Shown in pieces: positions 20,215-28,377 of a stretch of DNA of 64,000 nucleotides. Position 1 is the first letter of the stretch. Each line of letters starts with the position of its first letter. The stretch spans positions 434,001 to 498,000 of the forward strand of contig CAWGXZ010000004.1 of assembly GCA_963826695.1 (NCBI GenBank), given 5' to 3'. The stretch is from CAWGXZ01 sp963826695. GTDB taxonomy: Bacteria > Pseudomonadota > Gammaproteobacteria > Burkholderiales > Burkholderiaceae_C. The notes beneath the pieces are model-generated. The model was not told where the DNA came from. It saw nothing but the letters and a program-made list of their open reading frames with translations, and made no database searches. The translations under genes were made by a program, and so were the position numbers.

Positions 20215-21564
20215 TCAGCGCTTGTGCTGGCTCATCCAGCCTTCGAGGTAGTGGATGCTGGTGCCGCCTTCCATGAACTTGGCGTCGACCATCAACTCGC
20301 GGTGCAGTGGGATGTTGGTCGAGATGCCCTCGATCACGGTCTCCTGCAGCGCGATGCGCATGCGCGCCAGCGCCTGCTCGCGGTTGTCGCCATGGACGAT
20401 GATCTTGCCGATCATCGAGTCGTAGTGCGGCGGCACGAAGTAGTTGGTGTAGGCATGCGAATCGACCCGCACGCCGGGGCCGCCCGGCGGATGCCACATC
20501 GTGATGCGGCCCGGCGACGGCGTGAACTTGTACGGGTCCTCGGCATTGATCCGGCATTCGATCGCATGGCCGCGGCGCTCGATCTGGCGCTGGGTGAACG
20601 GCAGCTTCTCGCCGGCAGCCACGCGGATCTGCATCTGGATGATGTCGATGCCGGTGACCATCTCGGTCACCGGGTGCTCGACCTGAACCCGGGTGTTCAT
20701 CTCGATGAAGAAGAACTCGCCGTTCTCGTAGAGGAACTCGAAGGTGCCGGCGCCCCGGTAGCCGATGCGCTTGCAGGCCGCGGCGCAGCGCTCGCCGATG
20801 CGCTCGATCACCCGGCGGGCGATGCCCGGAGCCGGGGCCTCCTCGATGATCTTCTGGTGGCGGCGCTGCATCGAGCAGTCGCGCTCGCCAAGCCAGACCG
20901 CATTGCGGTGCTGGTCGGCGAGGATCTGGATCTCGACATGGCGCGGGTTCTCGAGGAACTTCTCCATGTAGACCGCCGGATTGCCGAACGCCGCGCCGGC
21001 TTCGGCCCGCGTCGTCTGCACCGCATGGATCAGTGCCGCCTCGGTATGCACCACCCGCATGCCGCGGCCACCGCCGCCGCCGGCGGCCTTGATGATCACC
21101 GGGTAGCCGATCGACCGGGCGATGCGCAGCATCTCCTTGGGGTCGTCGGGCAGCGCGCCTTCGGAGCCCGGCACGCAGGGCACGCCCGCCTTGATCATCG
21201 CCTGCTTGGCGGCGACCTTGTCGCCCATCGTGCGGATCGAATCGGAGGTCGGACCGATGAAGGTGAAGCCGCTGCGCTCGACGCGCTCGGCAAAATCGGC
21301 GTTCTCCGACAGGAACCCGTAGCCCGGATGGATCGCCTCGGCGTCGGTGACTTCGGCCGTCGAGATGATCGCCGGCATGTTGAGATAGCTCTGCGCCGAA
21401 GCCGCCGGCCCGATGCAGACCGCCTCGTCGGCCAGCTTGACGTACTTGGCTTCGCGGTCGGCTTCCGAGTAGACGACCACCGCCTTGACGCCCATCTCGC
21501 GGCAGGCACGCTGGATCCGGAGGGCGATCTCGCCCCGGTTGGCAATCAGTATTTTCTTGAACAT
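20215..21564 (-). CDS. accC: Acetyl-CoA carboxylase, biotin carboxylase subunit
   Basis: AccC carboxylates biotin on BCCP with ATP and bicarbonate, the first half-reaction of fatty acid synthesis. The 449-residue protein is of normal length. It begins MFKKILIANRGEIALRIQRA. The ATP-grasp glycine loop reads KAAGGGGGRGMRVV. Substrate-site segments include ERDCSMQRRHQKIIEEAPAP and EMNTRVQVEHPVTEMVTG. The gene lies 18 bp after accB. accA and accD are not in this window, as is usual. Confidence 0.97.
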   Translation of the reverse strand: MFKKILIANRGEIALRIQRACREMGVKAVVVYSEADREAKYVKLADEAVCIGPAASAQSYLNMPAIISTAEVTDAEAIHPGYGFLSENADFAERVERSGFTFIGPTSDSIRTMGDKVAAKQAMIKAGVPCVPGSEGALPDDPKEMLRIARSIGYPVIIKAAGGGGGRGMRVVHTEAALIHAVQTTRAEAGAAFGNPAVYMEKFLENPRHVEIQILADQHRNAVWLGERDCSMQRRHQKIIEEAPAPGIARRVIERIGERCAAACKRIGYRGAGTFEFLYENGEFFFIEMNTRVQVEHPVTEMVTGIDIIQMQIRVAAGEKLPFTQRQIERRGHAIECRINAEDPYKFTPSPGRITMWHPPGGPGVRVDSHAYTNYFVPPHYDSMIGKIIVHGDNREQALARMRIALQETVIEGISTNIPLHRELMVDAKFMEGGTSIHYLEGWMSQHKR

Positions 21565-21582
21565 CGGTGCTCGGCTCGACCG

Positions 21583-22038
21583 CTACTCGATGACGAAGAG
21601 AGCCTGACCGAACTCGATCGCCTGTCCGTTCTCGGCGAGGATCTTGCTGATCGTTCCCGACTGGTCGGCGTCGATCTCGTTCATGATCTTCATCGCCTCG
21701 ATGATGCAGATCGGCTCGCCCTGCTTGACGACCGAGCCCACCTCGACAAAGGCTTTCGAGCCAGGATTGGCCGTCCGGTAGAAGGTGCCCACCATCGGCG
21801 ATTTGACAATGTGCCCGACCGGCTCCGGCGCAGACTCGGGTGCCGATGCCACCAGCGTCAGCGGCGCACCGGGCGCGCCGGATGGCGGCTCGTGCGGCGG
21901 CACGGCAGGCGCCGAAGCCGGCGGCACCGCCGGCGCCTTGACGATTCGAACCCGGCCTTCGGCCTCGGTGATTTCCAGCTCCGAAATGTTGGAGTCCGAG
22001 ACCAGGTCGATCAGGGTCTTGAGTTTTCGCAAATCCAT
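21583..22038 (-). CDS. accB: Biotin carboxyl carrier protein of acetyl-CoA carboxylase
   Basis: BCCP has 151 residues. It has a short N-terminal helical part (MDLRKLKTLIDLVSDSNISE), a Pro/Ala-rich flexible linker and the C-terminal biotinyl domain. The biotinylated Lys lies in IIEAMKIMNEI, within 35-40 residues of the C-terminus. The domain has the usual thumb-containing GTFYRTANPGSKAFVEVG region. In many proteobacteria aroQ lies directly upstream of accB; here there is instead a 263-bp non-coding gap that probably holds the acc promoter. Confidence 0.97.
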   Translation of the reverse strand: MDLRKLKTLIDLVSDSNISELEITEAEGRVRIVKAPAVPPASAPAVPPHEPPSGAPGAPLTLVASAPESAPEPVGHIVKSPMVGTFYRTANPGSKAFVEVGSVVKQGEPICIIEAMKIMNEIDADQSGTISKILAENGQAIEFGQALFVIE

Positions 22039-22301
22039 CGAGCGATCTCCAATGATGGCCCCGCCGGCCGGAACCGGCCAGCGCGCATTGCATTCAAGTG
22101 GGCGTCAGCGCCTGGCGAAGCCGGGCATTGCGGCTCGGCAGCGGCGAGCCGGGGGCGCTGTTCGCCCGCGTGGGCGGCAGAGTGGTCGACGTGCGGATTT
22201 GCAAGATTGGAGATCGGCACGGCGGCAACTGCGAGCCTCTGCAAAGGGAGGGGAGTTTATGCGCATCGCGGGCCGTCGTGACCGGTGCCCTGCCGCCCGG
22301 G
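22039..22301. other. Gap upstream of accB, no gene seen
   Basis: This 263-bp gap separates the accB start from the TlpA-like stop. No conserved reading frame is recognisable, and no aroQ remnant was found by eye. It presumably holds the accBC promoter. Confidence 0.5.
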
Positions 22302-22838
22302 TCAGCCGGGTTGGGCGCCCCAGCGAGCAAGGTCGGCCGCCTCGACGATGCCGAGCTTGCGCTGTTGCACGCTGCCCTGGCGATCGAAGACCACGGTGAA
22401 CGGCAACTGCCCGCCGGCATTGCCCAGGCTGCGCACCAGCGACATGCCGCCTGCTCCGCCGATGCCGATGGGAAACGCCACCGGAATCCGTCGCAGGAAG
22501 TCCTGAACCGGTCCCGCCGAATCGAGCGCCAGGCCGACGACCTGCCAACCGTTGCTCCGCTGCTGCCGGTAGAAGGAATCGAGCAACGGCATCTCGCGCA
22601 CACAGGGCGGGCACCAGGTGGCCCAGAAGTTGAGCAGCAGCGGCCGACCGCGCAATGCCGACATTTCCAGGCGACCACCGGCCGGCTGCTCGAACGTCTG
22701 CGCCCAAAGCCCCGCGCCTGCCCCTTCGCCCCCCCCGCTTGCCGGCATGCCGCCCGGCGGCCGCCAGACCTGCCAGCCGACCCCGGCCATCGCCGCCGCG
22801 CCCGCGACGCCTGCAACCAGCCAGCTGCGCCGCGTCAC
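22302..22838 (-). CDS. TlpA-like periplasmic thioredoxin
   Basis: This 178-residue protein begins with a twin-Arg-like or Sec-type leader (VTRRSWLVAGVAGAAAMAGV), which anchors or exports it. A thioredoxin fold with active site FWATWCPPCVREMP follows, then LGLALD-like and PFTVVFDRQG strands including the cis-Pro. TlpA/ResA proteins reduce disulphides outside the cytoplasm, often for cytochrome maturation. The GTG start overlaps the stop of the upstream gene (GTGA). The frame stays open further upstream, but that region is the overlapping gene. Confidence 0.88.
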   Translation of the reverse strand: MTRRSWLVAGVAGAAAMAGVGWQVWRPPGGMPASGGGEGAGAGLWAQTFEQPAGGRLEMSALRGRPLLLNFWATWCPPCVREMPLLDSFYRQQRSNGWQVVGLALDSAGPVQDFLRRIPVAFPIGIGGAGGMSLVRSLGNAGGQLPFTVVFDRQGSVQQRKLGIVEAADLARWGAQPG

Positions 22839-23434
22839 TCGCCCGACGCCATCAGTCGACGCAGCGCACCCAGGTCGCCGCGCGCGGTTCGGCCCTGTTC
22901 GTCGGGCTTGAGGGCGCCTCGCAGGTCGTCGTGGTCGAGCACGCTGAGATGGATGGTCACCCGTTCGCCGAGGGCCGCGCTCGAACTGCCGACGCTCAGG
23001 ACATCGACCAGTTCGCCACGCGGCCCTGGCATCGTCGACACGTCGTAGTCGATGCCGCGGTTGATGAGTCCGATCTCGGCCGCCTTGGCATCGTCGCAAT
23101 AGAGCTGGAGGTGCACATCGTTGCGCCGGGTTGCCGTACCGCGCCAGACGGCACCGGTGAGGTGCGGCCTGAATTCGGCCAGTCTTTCCATCCAGACCGC
23201 TGCAATTTCACGCAGGGCAGCAAGCTCGGCCGGCTGGGTGTCGGCGCAAAACAGCGCCAGGTAATCGCGAACCTCGTCCTCGAGTTCCTGGTTGCTCGGC
23301 AGGTCGAAGCTGCGGCTGCTGCGGCGTCCCAGGTCACGCGCCGCACGGCGCTTGGCCGGCCCGTAATCCAGGCCTTCCTCGACGATCAGGCGGGCAGCGG
23401 CGGCGGCGATCTCGGCGGTGAGCGTGGACGGCAT
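22835..23434 (-). CDS. Conserved hypothetical protein coupled to the TlpA-like gene
   Basis: The protein has 199 residues and no signal peptide or membrane segment. The first 60 residues are helical and basic (ARLIVEEGLDYGPAKRRAAR, ELEDEVRDYLALF). The second half is strand-rich (VHLQLYCDDAKAAEIGLINR, ERVTIHLSVLDHDDLRGAL). I do not assign it a function. The N-terminal pattern resembles a family often found beside tlpA in betaproteobacteria and loosely described as nucleotidyltransferase-like. The GTGA overlap shows it is translated together with the thioredoxin. Confidence 0.7.
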   Translation of the reverse strand: MPSTLTAEIAAAAARLIVEEGLDYGPAKRRAARDLGRRSSRSFDLPSNQELEDEVRDYLALFCADTQPAELAALREIAAVWMERLAEFRPHLTGAVWRGTATRRNDVHLQLYCDDAKAAEIGLINRGIDYDVSTMPGPRGELVDVLSVGSSSAALGERVTIHLSVLDHDDLRGALKPDEQGRTARGDLGALRRLMASGE

Positions 23435-23889
23435 GGCCGATTCTAGGAGTGCGTGCCGTTGGCGACTGCAGCAGGGGATGCCTCTGGTGATGCCTACGGA
23501 AGGAACTGGTGCCGGGGTGTTGCGTCCCGAGTCGCTCAGAGTCCGAGCGGGCCGCGGCCAGCGGGTGGGTAGCTCCGTTCATGTCCCCCGGACCCGGCCT
23601 TCGGCCGAGTCCTCCTCCTTTACTTCACTGCGCCACCCACCCACTGCCCGCGGCCTGGCACCGCTCGTGGTTTGGGGCGAAGTGCCTGAGCGGTGGCGGA
23701 GCGGGCCGGTGGGGTGTTGTGCAGAGCGAAGTAAAGGAGGAGAGACGGGCAACGCCCGTCTCGGGGGACATGAGCGGCGCACAGCACCCCGGCGGCGCGC
23801 TCCCTCGCGAATGCTCCGCGTGATGTGTTGATGGGCCGACTGCGCAGGCAAGCGCGGTGAAGCGGTCATTTGCCATGACCGACGGCAAC
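23435..23889. other. 455-bp intergenic region holding palindromic element copy 1
   Basis: No gene is supported here. About half is the 225-bp palindrome listed separately. The flanks (23435-23563 and 23789-23889) are GC-rich and show only faint similarity to the flanks of the second copy. Confidence 0.6.
23564..23788 (+). repeat. Long palindromic element, copy 1 (four-way-junction fold)
   Basis: The core 23580-23772 can pair completely at its junction. The outer stem is CATGTCCCCC (23580-23589) with GGGGGACATG (23763-23772). Hairpin A is 23590-23612 (GGACCCGGCC, loop TTC). The inner stem is TCCTCCTTTACTTC (23613-23626) with GAAGTAAAGGAGGA (23728-23741). Hairpin B is 23742-23762 (GAGACGGGC, loop AAC). 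The elements abut with no spare base. Inside the inner stem a further stem pairs 23659-23666 with 23688-23695. Flanks of 16 bp on each side are also loosely complementary. A second copy lies at 53980-54204 in the opposite direction. Confidence 0.8.
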
Positions 23890-24639
23890 TCAGGGCGCCG
23901 TGACGTCACCCATCCGCCTCAGAACCGTCGCCGCACGGCTGGCGACGTAAGGAGAGGCGGGCCGCTTTTCGAAGCGCTTGGGCGCGGGCAGTATCACCGC
24001 CAGCCGGGCTGCGGCGGTTGCGCTCAGCTGCGCCGCGCCGACGCCGAAGTAGCGCCGCGCGGCGGCTTCGGCGCCGAACACGCCTTCGCCCCATTCGACA
24101 TGGTTGAGGTAGATCTCGAGGATGCGCCGCTTCGACAGCACCGCTTCGAGCATCAGCACGATGATCAGCTCCTGCGCCTTGCGCCCGAGGCTGCGCTCGC
24201 CGCTCAGGAACAGGTTCTTCGCGAGCTGCTGGGTGATCGTCGAGCCGCCCACCACCTTCGGCTCGGCGATCGCCGGGGTTGCCGCGCCGCGCCGCTCGAG
24301 CTCGCGCAAACGCTGCTGCACGCGGGCTTCGGCGCGCTCGTTGCGGTCCCAGGCCTTCTCGATGGCGTCCCATTCGACGCCGCTGTGGTCGGCAAAGCCC
24401 GCGTCTTCGCTGGCGATGACAGCGCGCTTGAGATGAATCGAGATCTGCTCGTAGGGGACCCAGCGATGCTGCCAGGCCAGCCGTCGATCGACCGCCAGCC
24501 GCCAGGCCTCTGAACGCTGGAAGCTGGTCGATGCCGGATCGACCACGGCCATGAGCACGATCCGCGACAGGAAATATCCCTGCAGCGCCAGCCAGGAGAC
24601 CACCAGCAGGATGAGAAGTCGCACGGTCAGCAAGCGCAT
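23890..24639 (-). CDS. mtgA: Monofunctional peptidoglycan transglycosylase
   Basis: MtgA polymerises lipid II into glycan strands in the periplasm. The 249-residue protein has an N-terminal membrane anchor (LTVRLLILLVVSWLALQGYF). The glycosyltransferase-51 motifs are in order: ASEDAGFADHSGVEWDAI (catalytic Glu), GGSTITQQLAKNLFL, ERSLGRKAQELIIVLMLE and KRRILEIYLNHVEWGEGVFG. It lacks a transpeptidase domain, as expected for the monofunctional type. In related genomes aroE usually sits between the TonB-like gene and mtgA; here the two are 51 bp apart with nothing between. Confidence 0.96.
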   Translation of the reverse strand: MRLLTVRLLILLVVSWLALQGYFLSRIVLMAVVDPASTSFQRSEAWRLAVDRRLAWQHRWVPYEQISIHLKRAVIASEDAGFADHSGVEWDAIEKAWDRNERAEARVQQRLRELERRGAATPAIAEPKVVGGSTITQQLAKNLFLSGERSLGRKAQELIIVLMLEAVLSKRRILEIYLNHVEWGEGVFGAEAAARRYFGVGAAQLSATAAARLAVILPAPKRFEKRPASPYVASRAATVLRRMGDVTAP

Positions 24640-24690
24640 GCGCCGGGGGCCTTACCGTAAACGGGCATGGTGGCGTGCGGCGGCTCGGCG

Positions 24691-25542
24691 TCAACGGGCG
24701 CTGACGCTCGTTGCCAGCCCTTCGTCGCGGGTGAAGCGAAAACGCGAGGTGATCACCAGCTGGTCGGCCGAGCGGCGCATGGCGGTGGTGAATTCGCCGA
24801 AGGGCGCGGCCGCCTTGACGATGGCGATTGCATAGCGGTCGAGGATGGCCGAGCCCGACGACCGCATGATGTCGGCGGCCAGCACCTGGCCCTGTGCATC
24901 GACCGTCACGTTCATCGTCAGGTCGCCGTAGAGCTTCTGCCCCTGGTGCTCCGGGAAGTTGCGCGTGCCGCGGTCCTCGATCCGGCGTCGCAAGTGGTCG
25001 TAGTACTGGGCGTAGACCTCCTCGCGCGTGGCGGGGCTGATGTAGCGCTTGCGCGGCCGCTGGTTGTCGTCGTGAATGCGCTTTTCGATTTCGGCCATCA
25101 GCTGCAGCAGCTGGCGGCGCTTTTCTTCCTCGCTGCGCTCGTCGGGCGTTCCCTGCTCGCGCATCGGGTCGGGCGGCGGCAGCATCGAGAGCTCGCCGCG
25201 TATCTGCGTCAGCAGCCGCTGCTGCGCCTGCTGCAGCTGCTCGATCCGGCGCCGGGTTTCCTCGTCCGCTTCGCCGACCTCGATTTCCTTCGACGACGGC
25301 AGTGGCGACGTCGCCCGGCCCGCGCTGGCATCGCCGCCGCCGGCGAGATTGGCTTGGGCGATCGCCTGCGCCTGGGTCGGCGCCTCGCCCGAGCGCGAAT
25401 TGACCAGGATGACCTCGAGCGGCGTGTCCTGGAAGATGCGGTTGAAGGCCGGCGGGTCGACGAAGCGCAGCGTCAGCAGGGCCGCATGCGCGCCGAGCGA
25501 CAGCGACAGCGCCAGGTGCAGGGTCGTCAGCCGCAGCGGCAT
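24691..25542 (-). CDS. TonB-like energy transducer protein
   Basis: The protein has 283 residues. It has an N-terminal membrane anchor (LALSLSLGAHAALLTLRFV) and a periplasmic middle part with a coiled coil (DEETRRRIEQLQQAQQRLL). The C-terminus is TonB-like (LTMNVTVDAQGQVLAADIMR ... ILDRYAIAIVKAAAPFGEF). The middle is Gln/Glu-rich rather than the Pro-rich spacer of classical TonB, as seen in the betaproteobacterial genes between rnb and aroE. ExbB/ExbD partners are not nearby. It probably transmits proton-motive force to an outer-membrane receptor, but which one is unknown. Confidence 0.82.
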   Translation of the reverse strand: MPLRLTTLHLALSLSLGAHAALLTLRFVDPPAFNRIFQDTPLEVILVNSRSGEAPTQAQAIAQANLAGGGDASAGRATSPLPSSKEIEVGEADEETRRRIEQLQQAQQRLLTQIRGELSMLPPPDPMREQGTPDERSEEEKRRQLLQLMAEIEKRIHDDNQRPRKRYISPATREEVYAQYYDHLRRRIEDRGTRNFPEHQGQKLYGDLTMNVTVDAQGQVLAADIMRSSGSAILDRYAIAIVKAAAPFGEFTTAMRRSADQLVITSRFRFTRDEGLATSVSAR

Positions 25543-25551
25543 GCGGGCGCT

Positions 25552-27621
25552 TCAGATCGCCGGCGTCGCCTCGGCGGCGGGAGCCGCTTCGGCATCCTCG
25601 TCGCCGATCTCGATCGCCAGCGGCAGCACCCCGGCGGCAGCTTCCGCCGCCTCGTCGACCTCGCCTTCACCCTCGGTCTCGTCCGGCACCACGCCGGCGC
25701 GGCCGGCGCCGGCCTCGTCGATCTGCGCAAGCAGCCGTGCATGCACGTCGAGCGTCAGCAGGTCGCTGCCCTCGATGCGAACCCGCGCCCGCGCCCCGCG
25801 CGGCAGCGCTTCGGCACCCAGGGCGCGGAAGACCAGCGGCAGCGTGTCGGCGCGAACCAGGCCCTCCTTCATGACCGTGGCATCGAGCTCGCCGAGCCCT
25901 TCCTGCTCCAGGTAGCGCAGCGTCCAGTAGCGCTCCAGCGCCGCCTGGAAGGCGTTGTACGACGCATAGGCGGTGTCGAAGGCCGAGATGATCGAGAACA
26001 GCGCCACATCCTTCGGCTTGAAGGCTGCAACCAGCGCCGCCGTGCGGCCGTGCCGTGCGCAGGCGATCAGCTGCCACTGATTCACCAGGTCGACATAGCG
26101 GCGCAGCGGCGAGGTCGACCAGGCGTACTGCGCCACGCCCATGCCGGCATGCGGCGCCGGCTTGACCCCCATGCGCACCTTGACGCCGGGCGACAGGCTG
26201 GCCTGGCTGCGGTAGATGCCGGGCACGCCGCATTCGGCCAGCCAGCCGCCCCAGGTGCTGTTGGCGAGGATCATCGCCTCTGCGACGACCAGGTCGAGCG
26301 GCGCGCCGCGGCGCCGCACGCCGATCGCGACCGGCTCGTCGCCGACCGGCGCAGCGCCGTCGGCGCTGTCGATGCGGAAGCTGTAGTCCGGCCGGTTGAA
26401 GTTCTCCGGCTTGCCGCGCACCACTTCGCGCGCCGCCTTGAGGTGGCGGGCGAGTCGCCAGGCGAAGCCCAGCTCGACCGCAAACGGATAGTCGGCAGCC
26501 GCCTCGCCGTTCAGGCTGGCTTCGCTGACCTCGGCGTCGAGAAGGTCGTGGCGCAAATTGGCGGCAATCGGGACGCGCTCGAGCCGTGTTTCGCTGTGCA
26601 GCACGGCGAGGCTCGCCTCGTCGAAGGTGACATAGAGCGACAGCGCCGGGCAGTCGCGCCCGGCTTGCAGCGTGAAGGCCTGGACAACGTCGTCGGGCAG
26701 CATGGTCAGCTTGTGGCCCGGCATGTAGACCGTCGACAGCCGGCTGCGCGCCAGCCGGTCGAGCGCGCTGTCCGGCGCGATCGCCAAGCCCGGCGCAGCG
26801 ATGTGGATGCCGAGCACGACGCGGCCGCTGCCGATGCCCTCGACCGAAAGCGCGTCGTCGATCTCGGTGGTCTGCGAATCGTCGATCGAGAAGGCGCGGA
26901 CTTCGGCCCGTGGCAGCGCGTCGGCCGTTTCCGGCACGGGCAGCGCCGGGAAATCGGTGCCCGAGGGGAAGTTTTCGAACAGGAAGCGCTGCCAGTGGAA
27001 CTGGTACGGCGAATCGATCGCGCCGGCCGTTCTCAGCAGGTCGAGCGGCGGGCGCTGGCTGCGCCGCGCGGCTTCGACCACCGCCTTGTATTCCGCTGCG
27101 TTCTTGTCGGGGCGGAACAGCAGCTTGTAGAGCTGGCTGCGCACGGCGGGCGGGCAGCGCCCCGCGGCGAGCTCGTCGGCCCAGGCGTCGATCTGCGCCG
27201 CCACCTGCTTCTTGCGCTCGATGCCGAGCAGGGCGGCCTTGACGACCTCCTCGGGCGCCTTGCGGAACTGACCCTTGCCGAGGCGGCGGAAGTAGTGCGG
27301 CGCCTCGAACAGCCGCAACAGCGTGCCGGCCTGCTGGGCGGTATCGGCATTGGCGTTGAAGTACTCGCGCGCCAGCTCGGCAAAGCCGAACTCGGCTTCC
27401 GGCGCGAATTCCCAGGCCAGGTCGAGGTCGATCTCGGCAGCGCGCTCGTGGGCCCTGGCAAGCATTTCGGCGGGTGCCGGTGCGGCAAACCTCAACAGCA
27501 CCTGCGCCGCCTTGACCTTGATTCGCCGACCCGAGTCGAGCTCGATCTGCATCGAGGTCTCGGCCTCGCCCATGACCCGTCCGGCTGCGAATTTTCCGCC
27601 GTCTTCATAAAGCGCATACAT
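25552..27621 (-). CDS. RNB-domain exoribonuclease (RNase II/R family)
   Basis: This is a 3'-5' exoribonuclease of 689 residues. The catalytic RNB domain shows the magnesium-binding motif AFSIDDSQTTEIDDALSV, then HIAAPGLAI, RLSTVYMPGHKLTMLP and the C-terminal YAWSTSPLRRYVDLVNQ. The N-terminal region is not the standard pair of cold-shock domains, and a weak S1-like C-terminus ends in an acidic Ala/Glu tail. The length and layout match the shorter betaproteobacterial RNB proteins next to tonB. It begins 9 bp before the TonB-like gene and leads the rnb-tonB-mtgA run. Confidence 0.9.
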   Translation of the reverse strand: MYALYEDGGKFAAGRVMGEAETSMQIELDSGRRIKVKAAQVLLRFAAPAPAEMLARAHERAAEIDLDLAWEFAPEAEFGFAELAREYFNANADTAQQAGTLLRLFEAPHYFRRLGKGQFRKAPEEVVKAALLGIERKKQVAAQIDAWADELAAGRCPPAVRSQLYKLLFRPDKNAAEYKAVVEAARRSQRPPLDLLRTAGAIDSPYQFHWQRFLFENFPSGTDFPALPVPETADALPRAEVRAFSIDDSQTTEIDDALSVEGIGSGRVVLGIHIAAPGLAIAPDSALDRLARSRLSTVYMPGHKLTMLPDDVVQAFTLQAGRDCPALSLYVTFDEASLAVLHSETRLERVPIAANLRHDLLDAEVSEASLNGEAAADYPFAVELGFAWRLARHLKAAREVVRGKPENFNRPDYSFRIDSADGAAPVGDEPVAIGVRRRGAPLDLVVAEAMILANSTWGGWLAECGVPGIYRSQASLSPGVKVRMGVKPAPHAGMGVAQYAWSTSPLRRYVDLVNQWQLIACARHGRTAALVAAFKPKDVALFSIISAFDTAYASYNAFQAALERYWTLRYLEQEGLGELDATVMKEGLVRADTLPLVFRALGAEALPRGARARVRIEGSDLLTLDVHARLLAQIDEAGAGRAGVVPDETEGEGEVDEAAEAAAGVLPLAIEIGDEDAEAAPAAEATPAI

Positions 27622-27713
27622 CGACGAATTGTCGCCCCAAGGTTGCGACGGCCTGTCGACGCCGGCAGGGCGACTGCGCCCGCTTTAGGCAGCGCAGACA
27701 ATACCGGCACCTC

Positions 27714-27719
27714 TATAGT
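27714..27719 (+). promoter_or_regulatory. -10-like hexamer upstream of the phasin gene
   Basis: TATAGT lies 57 bp before the phasin ATG. No convincing -35 is visible at the usual distance. Confidence 0.3.
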
Positions 27720-27775
27720 GGTGCCCCGTTGCGGCGAACCGCTCGCCGCCGAACCCTCTGCCCATCGGACTTGTC

Positions 27776-28363
27776 ATGAGCCAATTGCCTTCGCCCCCGC
27801 CCGACGAGCCGACCAGCCCGGCCAAGTCGGACACGGCCCTTTCGACCGCTGTCCAGCAATCGGCCCAGCAGATCTGGCTGGCGGGAATGGGCGCCTTTGC
27901 GAAGGCACAGGAGGAGGGCGGCCGTGTCTTCGAGGCGCTGGTGCGCGAGGGTGTTGCCCTGCAGCAACGCACGCATGCCGTTGCCGAGGAACGCATCGTC
28001 GAAGCGTCGAGCAAGATCGGCAGCATGGCCGAGCAGGTCAGCTCGCAGGCCGGCCAGCAGTGGGACCGGCTCGAATCGATCTTCGAGGAGCGCGTGGCCA
28101 AGTCGCTGAACCGCCTGGGCATGCCGTCGACCAAGGACATGCGCGCGCTGGTCGCACGTGTCGAGGAGCTGAGCCTCGAGGTGGGCCAGTTGACGCAACG
28201 GGTCGCCGCCGCCGAAGCGGCCTTGCCGGGCGGCTCCGCCACACCCGACCGCCAGGACGCCGCCGCTGCCGAGCCGCTCGCCATCGAACAGCCGGTGCGC
28301 CAGGCGACTGACGCAGCCCCGGCTGCCGGCGTGGTCAACCGGCGCCGCAGCCGGTCGGCCTGA
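27776..28363 (+). CDS. Phasin-family polyhydroxyalkanoate granule protein
   Basis: The protein has 195 residues. It begins with a Pro/Ser-rich stretch, then a helical phasin-like region (QQIWLAGMGAFAKAQEEGGR, FEALVREGVALQQRTHAVAE). A coiled coil follows (MRALVARVEELSLEVGQLTQ), then an Ala/Pro-rich basic tail ending NRRRSRSA. This is the layout of PhaI/PhaF-type granule-associated proteins, which coat polyhydroxyalkanoate granules and, through the basic tail, can touch DNA. No PHA synthase gene is in this window. It stands alone between divergent and convergent neighbours. Confidence 0.82.
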   Translation: MSQLPSPPPDEPTSPAKSDTALSTAVQQSAQQIWLAGMGAFAKAQEEGGRVFEALVREGVALQQRTHAVAEERIVEASSKIGSMAEQVSSQAGQQWDRLESIFEERVAKSLNRLGMPSTKDMRALVARVEELSLEVGQLTQRVAAAEAALPGGSATPDRQDAAAAEPLAIEQPVRQATDAAPAAGVVNRRRSRSA

Positions 28364-28377
28364 CCGGCTCGGGCAGC

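Noticed and set aside
24667..28311. A 1214-codon open frame on the plus strand opposite mtgA, the TonB-like gene and the RNB ribonuclease
   Set aside because: It is antisense to three clearly conserved genes and its protein is Arg/Ala/Gly-rich without any domain, as expected from GC-rich codon usage.
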